From: Flavobacterium psychrophilum
GTDB taxonomy: Bacteria; Bacteroidota; Bacteroidia; Flavobacteriales; Flavobacteriaceae
Direction of reading: 5' to 3'
Length of the DNA stretch: 64,000 bases
NCBI GenBank assembly: GCA_001708385.1
Contig: CP012388.1
Span: 3,038,001 to 3,102,000, forward strand
Shown: positions 57,010 to 64,000 of the stretch, one piece after another
Layout: every line of letters begins with the position of its first letter
Position numbering within the stretch: position 1 is the stretch's first letter
Made by a program: the position numbers and the translations under genes
The notes under the pieces: generated by a model
Seen by the model: the letters and a program-made list of their open reading frames with translations, nothing else
Databases searched by the model: none
What the model was told of the DNA's origin: nothing

Positions 57010-58668
57010 TTACTGTTTTAAAATTTTTCTTGTTTCACTTATACCGTTATAATCTATTTTTAGGATGTATACTCCGGTTTGTAGATCTTCGACATTAATA
57101 CTGGTTTCAGATTCCGTAATATTTATACTTCTTTTTTGCTGACCTAAAATATTATAAATTGATACTTTTGGATTTGAAGATAGTATTTCAGGATTTAGAT
57201 TTATGTTTAGTATATCTGAGGTTGGATTAGGAAACATGCTAATTCCTTCAATATTTTGGTTTTGAGATTCGGGATTTTGTTCGTCCGATAAATAGGCTAT
57301 TCTTCCAACAGTACAACCTGGGCCTATTCCACATTGGCATAAGGTAGGTTTATATAGTGTTACATTCATTGATGGTCCATAGCCACAAACGTTATTTGCT
57401 TGTACGTGCACAGTTCTGGTATTTCCTGTAGTAAGACCGAGTTCAGACGCTGTTACGGTGGCGTACCCGTATTGATTTACGTTTTTGTAGACGTAGGTTG
57501 CTGGTCCTCTGGTAGTCCAATATGTAAATCTTAGTTGTGTTGATTTCTCTTGTGTATTGTTGGTGCTAAACATCCATGTTGTGTCTAAGTCACAATTCAT
57601 CGGAAGATCAAACATTGTATACGGGTATCCAGATGCACTTAAAAGAGTTGGGGGACTAGGTAACCCGGAATAAATTTCTATACTCTTTAAGTACGTTTGA
57701 TTACAAGAATTTTTTATAGTAGCGATAAGTGTAACAAAACCATCGCCAATTTTTGATAGTTGTACCGAGGAGCCAGTAGAACTACTTAATGATGCTACAT
57801 TTTGGCTTGTTAAGGTCCACGTAATCGTGTTTGAAGGTTCTACGCCAGTTAACGTATATGTTCCCGTAGAACATAGAGTGGTACTGCCAGATAAAGTTCC
57901 TGATTGATTTATGGCTGTCCTGCTAACAGTGCAAGTTTTTGTCGGTTGATTTACACCATTGAGAACAGGTCTTACAGATACATTTGATGGTAAAGCTGTT
58001 GCTGAAGCAGGAGTTAGTGTTATAGTGTTGGTTGTCGTTGTAAATGTTGAACTTCCATTAATTGGGTTTATCCATCCAGTAGCAGTCCATTGGTAAGAAA
58101 TCGTACCAGGCGTATTATAAACATTGTTTACAGTAAATGTTTGGCTAGTAGTACTTCCGCAAGCAATCTGAAATGAAGCAGGAATTAAATTAAATGTTGG
58201 AGTTTGTTCTTTTTTTATCTGATAATTACATGATGTTCCTGATAAAGTTCCGCTACTATTGTAAAATTTGGCATATAGTGTTCCTCCTGTCGTATTAAAG
58301 TTGTTTGAGTTAATGTTAAATGAGAATGGAGTTGATGACGCTGTTGAAGGGCTTCCTGAGTTCCAACTTGTCGATGGTATAGCTTGAGATGTATTTTCCT
58401 GTTCAAAATCAGAATCTGATTTTTTCGTAAATATTTTTACTGTTCCTGTTCCAACTGCTAACTCGTTTGATTTTGATAGATTCACAACGAAATTTATGTT
58501 TGAACTTGAACTTGTGCCTAAGTCTATAAGTCCACAATTTGAAGCATTGATAGTTTGACCATTTTTGGTGTATTGTAGATTTTGTATTGTTAAGGTTACC
58601 TGTGAGTAACTTTTAATGTGACTAAAAATTGCGACAATTAAGAATAGTGAAATTGTAATTTTTTTCAT
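57010..58668 (-). CDS. Secreted repeat protein with T9SS type A sorting domain
   Basis: A 552-residue exported protein, signal peptide about 1-22 (ending SYSQ). The middle consists of serine/threonine-rich beta-sandwich modules: TIQNLQYTKNGQTINASNCG, ISYQWTATGWINPINGSS and LCSTGTYTLTGVEPSNTITW, the last two of the PKD-like type found in flavobacterial surface proteins. The C-terminus FPNPTSDILNINLNPE, QTGVYILKI and TRKILKQ is the sorting domain. No catalytic motif seen; an adhesin or scaffold role is likely. It is separated from the SusCD operon by a terminator. Confidence 0.87.
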   Translation of the reverse strand: MKKITISLFLIVAIFSHIKSYSQVTLTIQNLQYTKNGQTINASNCGLIDLGTSSSSNINFVVNLSKSNELAVGTGTVKIFTKKSDSDFEQENTSQAIPSTSWNSGSPSTASSTPFSFNINSNNFNTTGGTLYAKFYNSSGTLSGTSCNYQIKKEQTPTFNLIPASFQIACGSTTSQTFTVNNVYNTPGTISYQWTATGWINPINGSSTFTTTTNTITLTPASATALPSNVSVRPVLNGVNQPTKTCTVSRTAINQSGTLSGSTTLCSTGTYTLTGVEPSNTITWTLTSQNVASLSSSTGSSVQLSKIGDGFVTLIATIKNSCNQTYLKSIEIYSGLPSPPTLLSASGYPYTMFDLPMNCDLDTTWMFSTNNTQEKSTQLRFTYWTTRGPATYVYKNVNQYGYATVTASELGLTTGNTRTVHVQANNVCGYGPSMNVTLYKPTLCQCGIGPGCTVGRIAYLSDEQNPESQNQNIEGISMFPNPTSDILNINLNPEILSSNPKVSIYNILGQQKRSINITESETSINVEDLQTGVYILKIDYNGISETRKILKQ

Positions 58669-58691
58669 ACGGTTGATTGTTTGATTGGTGA

Positions 58692-58731
58692 AAAAAAAAG
58701 GTTCAAGGCTATCAAAAGCCTTGAACCTTTT
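58692..58731 (-). terminator. Terminator of the SusC-SusD-lipoprotein operon
   Basis: A stem of about 15 bp (AAAGGTTCAAGGCT with AGCCTTGAACCTTT) followed on the minus strand by a run of about nine T. Confidence 0.88.
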
Positions 58732-58736
58732 TATGT

Positions 58737-59663
58737 TTATTCTGCCGAAACTAAAGGCGGCCAGTCTGTTCCATCTGTCCTGGTAAGTGTTGTGTCTCCA
58801 TATTCTCCGTAATCGTTATCCCAGTGAAAAGAAAGACTACTTCCTTCAACAACAACATCACTAATATTATAAATTGAACCGTATTGATCTGCCGCTCCAA
58901 AAGATAATGTACCACACACGTCGATTAAAGTAACGTTTAATGCCGTGCCATCTGAAGGTCCATATAATGCTAGAAAACCGCCAAATGAAGCATCAGAGAT
59001 GTCGTATATACCTCCGCCTGTATCCTCAAGAGTAACTGTGCCGGTCAAAGGACCTGCCACTGTTGCGCCTCCCGGCTCACCAACATTAGTTGTGGTAAAC
59101 GAATATGTGCCACCTAAGTCTGATGGACAAGATACTAGGTAGGTTTGAAATACTCTAAAGAAACTAGTTGAATTTGAGATATCTGGTCCGTAATTTTGAG
59201 ATCCATCTGCGTTTAACAGATTTATGATTTGCCCATTTTTTAGAGTAATGTCGGTAGAAACCTTTAGTTGATCGCCAATTGCAAGGTCATCCGCACTATT
59301 TATTGACGTAAAACCATTGAATAATACGTCTCTTGTTATATTAACAACAGTTGGGAAACTTGTTAGATCTTCAGCTAAGATTCCTTTTTCAACAGTTCCA
59401 TCTGCTTTAATATAATATCCAACAACATCTACAGATGATACTTCGCTTAAACCTCGAGCAATGGTAAGATTTAAAGACATGGCTATGTCATTTCCATCCT
59501 GAAGACTGCTTAAATTGATAAACGCTTCACTTCCTTCTGCTTTTTGAATATCAGGTACAGCCCCCGTAGTGAGGTTTAGTTTAGAGTCTCCTCCGTCATC
59601 ATTACACGATAGCACCAGTGCTAAAGAGAATAATGATGCAATTATTAATTTTATTTTTTTCAT
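58737..59663 (-). CDS. SusE/SusF-position lipoprotein
   Basis: A 308-residue lipoprotein (signal LALVLSCNDDGG, Cys20). Beta-rich domains follow: FINLSSLQDGNDIAMSLNLT, a central VEKGILAEDL region and a C-terminal domain with LGGTYSFTTTN, GTVTLEDTGGGIYDISDA and SLSFHWDNDYGEYGDT. It occupies the slot after susD that usually holds a surface glycan-binding or accessory protein (SusE/F-like). I do not recognise a precise family. The gap to the susD stop is 11 bases and a terminator follows, so it is the last gene of the uptake operon. Confidence 0.75.
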   Translation of the reverse strand: MKKIKLIIASLFSLALVLSCNDDGGDSKLNLTTGAVPDIQKAEGSEAFINLSSLQDGNDIAMSLNLTIARGLSEVSSVDVVGYYIKADGTVEKGILAEDLTSFPTVVNITRDVLFNGFTSINSADDLAIGDQLKVSTDITLKNGQIINLLNADGSQNYGPDISNSTSFFRVFQTYLVSCPSDLGGTYSFTTTNVGEPGGATVAGPLTGTVTLEDTGGGIYDISDASFGGFLALYGPSDGTALNVTLIDVCGTLSFGAADQYGSIYNISDVVVEGSSLSFHWDNDYGEYGDTTLTRTDGTDWPPLVSAE

Positions 59664-59674
59664 GGTTTATGTTT

Positions 59675-61393
59675 TTAGTTATCCCAGAATATCGTGTAGG
59701 TCGCAACATTTTTCTGTGCAGGAGCACTTGCATTTGAGTTTAATTCTGCCTGTGGCCAGAATAAAGATAACTGGTAAGGGTTATTTAGTACTGTTTGCGA
59801 ATCAATCAGAGGGAAACCGTCATTATTATTCAATTGATACTCAGGCGAAGCTCCGTTAGGATTTGCAAGAACAGGGTATCCTGTTCTTCTGTAATCAACA
59901 TATTGATCAGCAGGGTCTCCAAAAGTAGCAACCCATTTTTGGGTCATAATTATTTCCAGTTTCTTATCTGCGCTTCCGGCGGTATATTCTGTCATTACGT
60001 TAGTAATAAATGTGTTTGCCGCAGCCGTTCCTGCAATTTTAGGCACAGTCTGTGTCGATAGTTTAGCAGCTTCTGCTACTTTATCTACTTTAGCAAAACT
60101 TGCAGTCATAGCTTCCTGCAGTTGTGCGCCTGCATCTCCTGTCATAGCACCTGCCAGCATTAGCTCGGCTTTAATGTAAAGGAACTCATCGTACGTAAGG
60201 ATTCTTTTCGGTGCACGGCCTGTTCCTCCATTGATATCAATTTCAATTTTCTTACCAGATGAGTCTCTGTAACCAAGGCCATCATCATATCTGCCGCCAG
60301 TAGGAAAAATACCTGGATAAGTATATGAACCTTCCGCGCTTGCATCTCTCCACGGACCAGTGCTTCCGAAACGAATACTGAAGAATCCTGTTGATGAGTC
60401 CCAGTAGTCAGCTTTAGGATTTCCTGTTGCAGGATCTCCTTGATCTGGTGGGAATTGACCTGGCAGGAGCTGGTTAAAGAAATAATAAGGTATACGCGGA
60501 TCCGGATTACCATTGTGGATGTTTGGATTCATACCTTTTAAAATCTCATAGAACCAAGGGCTTTGGTACGTCGAGAATTGAGTGCCTCCGTAAGAATTTA
60601 CGAAATACCTGTTTCTTTCGTCTGAAGGTGTTGAATTAGTGGTGTGTGTAAACTCAAAATCATCTGCATTTGATTGCATAAAATTATCTTCAGATACTAA
60701 TGCATTAAAATCTGCACTGTTGAATAAAGATGTATTACGTATCTGGTTGTAAAGCTTTAATTTAAAGGTGTTCGCAAAGCGTATCCATTTATCAGTATCT
60801 CCCTGATAGAAAATATCATTGGTAGATGGTGCAACACCTTCACCTGAAGCAAGGTTAGTTTTTGCTTCTTCTATCAGGTCAAGAACTGCAGCATAAATCT
60901 CTTGCTGGTCATCAAATTTCGGAGCAATTACACCTTCCTCTAATCGTGTAGCTTCACTAAATGGTACGTCACCCCATGTATCTACTGCAAAAGCCATAAG
61001 GTATGCTTTTTCCAATTGCGCTATACCTACGTATATTTGTTCATTGTCGGCAGTTCCCTGTTTTATTATACTTTGTAGGTTAGTTAGGGTCAGGTACACA
61101 TTATTCCAATCATTGTTCAGATTGATATTATCAACCTTTGTACCGTATTGATCCGGTTCTTCACGCACAACCAGCTGGTGTGTGTAAACAGACATGATGT
61201 CGCCAGTATAAAATTGGAAATCACCAACTGCGCCAAGAGCAACCTGTGTATCTGTTAGAAGCGCACCAAGAGGAGCAACACTAGGGCTGTCTTTATCTAT
61301 ATTTACGTCGTAGTAAGAGTCTGAACATCCTACTGCTAAAATCGTAGTGACTAGCGCTACGAGACCGTATTTAGTATATTTTATTATTTTCAT
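59675..61393 (-). CDS. SusD/RagB-family nutrient-binding outer membrane lipoprotein
   Basis: A 572-residue protein from the ATG at 61393; the frame reaches further up but overlaps the SusC end. The lipoprotein signal is TTILAVGCSDSYYDVN with acylated Cys near residue 23. The TPR-like helices (WNNVYLTLTNLQSIIKQG, EKAYLMAFAVDTWGDVPFSEA) and the C-terminal QKWVATFGDPADQYVDYRRTGYP segment, here quoted in part as DPADQYVDYRRTGYP, match the SusD-like 2 branch. It forms a lid on the SusC channel and binds the nutrient, typically a glycan or peptide. Confidence 0.93.
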   Translation of the reverse strand: MKIIKYTKYGLVALVTTILAVGCSDSYYDVNIDKDSPSVAPLGALLTDTQVALGAVGDFQFYTGDIMSVYTHQLVVREEPDQYGTKVDNINLNNDWNNVYLTLTNLQSIIKQGTADNEQIYVGIAQLEKAYLMAFAVDTWGDVPFSEATRLEEGVIAPKFDDQQEIYAAVLDLIEEAKTNLASGEGVAPSTNDIFYQGDTDKWIRFANTFKLKLYNQIRNTSLFNSADFNALVSEDNFMQSNADDFEFTHTTNSTPSDERNRYFVNSYGGTQFSTYQSPWFYEILKGMNPNIHNGNPDPRIPYYFFNQLLPGQFPPDQGDPATGNPKADYWDSSTGFFSIRFGSTGPWRDASAEGSYTYPGIFPTGGRYDDGLGYRDSSGKKIEIDINGGTGRAPKRILTYDEFLYIKAELMLAGAMTGDAGAQLQEAMTASFAKVDKVAEAAKLSTQTVPKIAGTAAANTFITNVMTEYTAGSADKKLEIIMTQKWVATFGDPADQYVDYRRTGYPVLANPNGASPEYQLNNNDGFPLIDSQTVLNNPYQLSLFWPQAELNSNASAPAQKNVATYTIFWDN

Positions 61394-61403
61394 TGCTAAA
61401 TTT

Positions 61404-64000
61404 TTAGAAAGATATATTAAGTCTGAAACCATATCGTTTTGCTGTTGGTGCAGCTGAAACCTCTATACCTTGCAGGTTAGTAGAGCCATAACTTGTTGTC
61501 TCAGGGTCAAAGTTTGTATATTTAGGTACGTTAGGTGCCCAATACCAAAGGTTGTTAGCGATGAAACCAAAACTAACTCGTCCGAAAGGCGTTTTTTCAA
61601 GCCATTTTGCAGGTAGGTCATACGTTAGGCTCAATTCTCTTAACCTATAAACCGTACCATCGTAAACTCTTGCTTCATCAACACTGTTAATTGCGAAAGT
61701 ATTACTTCCTGAAGGTGAGAAATACAATTCAAAAGTACTAAGCTGTGTTGTGTTAGGAATTTTGTTTCCGTTAGCGTCCAGTACAGGTGTTCCGTCATTA
61801 TTTCCATAGAATCCAGGAATAACGTGTGTTACCTCCCTGTTCTCTGTGTCTTTAGTCACACCACGTCCTAATAATGATTCGATAGTTGAAGATGATACAT
61901 CTCCGCCTTCTTTCCAGTCAATCTGAGCTCTTAATGTTAAGCCTTTATAAGTAAAGCTGTTAATAAAGTTCATTTTGAAATCTGGATTAGGGTCACCAAT
62001 AATTCCAAGTTCAGGATCCTGTACGATACCTCCTGTAGATGGGTTAATAAGGTAATTACCTTGTTCGTCTCTTGCGAAACGGGTACCATAGAATACACCA
62101 AATGGCTGGCCCGGAATTGCGTAAGCAACTTCATTAGGATCTAATTGAGACCTGTCAAGACCTTCGTATAATTTGGTAACTTCATTTTTGTTTTTAGTAA
62201 AGTTAGTTGTCCATGTCCATTTAAAGTTTTCCGTCTGGATAGGTACAAGTGTCAATCCAATCTCAATACCTTTATTTGTCATAGATGCTCCATTGGTAAG
62301 ATATTGTGAGTATCCTGAAGATGCAGGAACAGTTACCGGTAATATAAGATCTTCTGCTTTCTTATTGTAGTAGGTAAAGTCTACAGCAATTCTTCTATTA
62401 AAGAATTCAAGGTCAGTACCTATTTCAAATTCATTGGCAAACTCAGGTTTTAAGTCTAAGTCTGTTAGGGTAGATGGATTACTCACAGCAGGATTTCCAT
62501 TAAAGGCGTTGTTTAGTAAAAAGTTTCTACTTAAAACCTCTGCGCCTGTATCACGTCCTACTTTTGCATAACTGGTTCTTAATTTAGCAAATGTTAAAAC
62601 TTTGCTGTCCATTTTTAGTGCTTCAGTTAAGATAACTGATAAACTTCCTGATGGGTAGAAATAAGAACGATTATTAGTCGGTAGTGTTGATGAAAAGTCA
62701 TTTCTGGCAGTACCGTTAAGAAATAACCATTCATCATAAGAGAATGTCGCATCTGCAAACACTCCAACTACTCTTTTTCTGGTTGTACCGTCAGCCAGGT
62801 TAGTAATAGTTTTAGTGTTACGCAAACTGTAAACATCTTCAACAATTAAGTCACGTCCGTAAAAAGCACTCCTTGTAGTACTATTTTGGAAAGAGTTATT
62901 ACCTAAAATACCTTGGAAACCAATCTTATCGCTAAGTTTATAATTGAAGTTAACCAATAAGGTTGATTCTATATCTTCATTAGTAAACTGGTCTGCGGTG
63001 ATTGAACCTACTCCCTGGTCTGCTCTTGAGTTTTTATCTCTTATCTCTCTACGATCAAGATTATATTTGTTAATACCTAATCGGTATGAAGCAGATATAT
63101 TATCATTAAATGCGTACGACAAGTTAACGCCCACAACTGTTCTTTGTGTGTTTGTAGTAATCTGGTCATGTTGTAAAGACCATAGTGGGTGATCGTATCC
63201 TGCGTTTGGAACTACACTTGCGCCTGTAACAGGATCTTCGTAAGGTAAATTAAAATCCCAGTTCCTTGCAAGGAAAAGTGTTCTTGCAAAAGATGATGAA
63301 GCTCCGTCGTACTGTGTTTCACCAAAGAAACCACCTACTTGTTCGGTAGTTGAGTAACTCATGTTACCACCCACCGTTAGGCCGTTTTTCAATTTAAACG
63401 TACCACCTGTTGAAAATGACGTCCTGTCATACGTGTTGTAAGGTATGTAACCGTTTTGGTCAAGGTCTGAAACAGTAACGTTAAAGTTTCCGTTTTCTCC
63501 TGTGTAATTAAGGTTAAGGGAGTTTTCAAGTACTGTACCTGTTCTAAACAAATCTTTAACGTTGTTTGGTTTTGCAACATATGGTACTGTTGGACCAAAT
63601 TGATTAGGAAACGCATTGGCTAAATTTGTCCATGTAGGAATTGTTTCAAGAGAGTCAAAACGCGGACCCCATGATCCGTTAGCATTACTGTACTGGAAGT
63701 TAGATCCTGCTCCATACGTGTTTTGGTAATCAGGTAAATTAGCAATGTTTTCAAAATATGTTCCGTTGCTAAAGTTAACACTCATTTTATTGTTCGTGTT
63801 ACTTCCCGGTGAACCCGATTTTGTAGTAATAACGATTACACCATTCATTGCTCTCGATCCGTAAAGTGCAGATGCAGCCGTACTTTTAAGAACGTTGATC
63901 GACGCGATGTCATTAGGGTCTAATGAAGATAAAGCACTTTCGTAACCACCACCGCCAGTCACTTGGCTTGATGTTGTTACCTCTGTGCTGCTGTAAGCTA
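61404..64000 (-). CDS. SusC/RagA-family TonB-linked outer membrane protein (partial, N-terminus outside window)
   Basis: The 865-residue C-terminal part of a SusC-type transporter; the reading frame is open through the right window edge. The first visible part is the plug domain with SLDPNDIASINVLKSTAAS and ALYGSRAMNGVIVITTKSG, the hallmark of the RagA/SusC family. The rest is the 22-strand barrel, which ends GFRLNISF. Missing upstream are the signal peptide, the carboxypeptidase-like domain and the start of the plug. The SusD gene follows ten bases downstream. No hydrolase gene is near, so the substrate cannot be guessed. Confidence 0.94.
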   Translation of the reverse strand, partial: AYSSTEVTTSSQVTGGGGYESALSSLDPNDIASINVLKSTAASALYGSRAMNGVIVITTKSGSPGSNTNNKMSVNFSNGTYFENIANLPDYQNTYGAGSNFQYSNANGSWGPRFDSLETIPTWTNLANAFPNQFGPTVPYVAKPNNVKDLFRTGTVLENSLNLNYTGENGNFNVTVSDLDQNGYIPYNTYDRTSFSTGGTFKLKNGLTVGGNMSYSTTEQVGGFFGETQYDGASSSFARTLFLARNWDFNLPYEDPVTGASVVPNAGYDHPLWSLQHDQITTNTQRTVVGVNLSYAFNDNISASYRLGINKYNLDRREIRDKNSRADQGVGSITADQFTNEDIESTLLVNFNYKLSDKIGFQGILGNNSFQNSTTRSAFYGRDLIVEDVYSLRNTKTITNLADGTTRKRVVGVFADATFSYDEWLFLNGTARNDFSSTLPTNNRSYFYPSGSLSVILTEALKMDSKVLTFAKLRTSYAKVGRDTGAEVLSRNFLLNNAFNGNPAVSNPSTLTDLDLKPEFANEFEIGTDLEFFNRRIAVDFTYYNKKAEDLILPVTVPASSGYSQYLTNGASMTNKGIEIGLTLVPIQTENFKWTWTTNFTKNKNEVTKLYEGLDRSQLDPNEVAYAIPGQPFGVFYGTRFARDEQGNYLINPSTGGIVQDPELGIIGDPNPDFKMNFINSFTYKGLTLRAQIDWKEGGDVSSSTIESLLGRGVTKDTENREVTHVIPGFYGNNDGTPVLDANGNKIPNTTQLSTFELYFSPSGSNTFAINSVDEARVYDGTVYRLRELSLTYDLPAKWLEKTPFGRVSFGFIANNLWYWAPNVPKYTNFDPETTSYGSTNLQGIEVSAAPTAKRYGFRLNISF

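Overview
The window is a piece of a Bacteroidota chromosome, most likely from a Flavobacteriaceae member close to Flavobacterium. The evidence is a low-GC sequence, several type IX secretion (T9SS) C-terminal sorting domains, a SusC/SusD pair, TonB-dependent receptors, a single-chain glycine decarboxylase, an S46 dipeptidyl-peptidase, and many copies of the flavobacterial -7 promoter box TAnnTTTG in front of genes. Shine-Dalgarno sites are weak throughout, several genes start with TTG, and convergent genes are separated by clear hairpin terminators. I saw no tRNA, rRNA, CRISPR array, phage or insertion sequence. No gene-free stretch exceeds about 240 bases.

Layout. 1-3.7 kb: the end of an MlaE-type lipid transport permease, two family 2 glycosyltransferases and a polysaccharide flippase (envelope glycan export). 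3.7-9.3 kb: a KAS III-like condensing enzyme, a group III truncated haemoglobin, gcvP and a UbiA-like membrane protein. 9.4-14.8 kb: a TonB-dependent receptor with a long 5' leader hairpin, then a MarR/GbsR-regulated operon of three small membrane proteins plus a TIGR01777 epimerase, with a repeated 24-bp operator. 14.9-19.3 kb: an M3 oligopeptidase, a ParE/RelE-type toxin-antitoxin pair and purK-purE. 19.5-24.5 kb: a GH130 protein, an MFS transporter, a dicarboxylate symporter and an all-helical protein. 24.5-29.7 kb: a T9SS-secreted Ig-like protein behind twin palindromes, a second TonB-dependent receptor and a sugar-dehydrogenase-like lipoprotein.

29.9-33.5 kb: hpt, adk, a CNNM/CorC-type membrane protein and obgE (purine salvage and ribosome assembly). 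33.7-42.8 kb: an LTA-synthase-like phosphotransferase, two adjacent RlaP-type nucleotidyltransferases, an S46 peptidase, mpl, a DUF1287 lipoprotein and radC. 42.8-47 kb: an AraC regulator with an alcohol dehydrogenase and an aldo/keto reductase, a Coa1-like protein and an orphan small protein. 47-50.9 kb: a tightly overlapping five-gene operon built around a MacB/LolD-like ABC exporter whose permease carries a 53-residue insert with 19 histidines, probably a metal-linked system. 51-54 kb: rarA, a rhomboid protease and rlmB. 54-64 kb: a T9SS metallophosphoesterase with three repeated DWIGIYK-type domains, another T9SS protein, and a SusC-SusD-lipoprotein uptake operon cut by the window end.

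Most of the window is ordinary housekeeping and envelope biology. The parts that look least described are the MarR operon with its duplicated operators, the RlaP pair, the His-rich ABC operon, the repeated domain of the secreted phosphoesterase, and three genes whose -7 box ends exactly four bases before the ATG, which predicts leaderless mRNAs. All functions are read from sequence and remembered family features; no database search was run.
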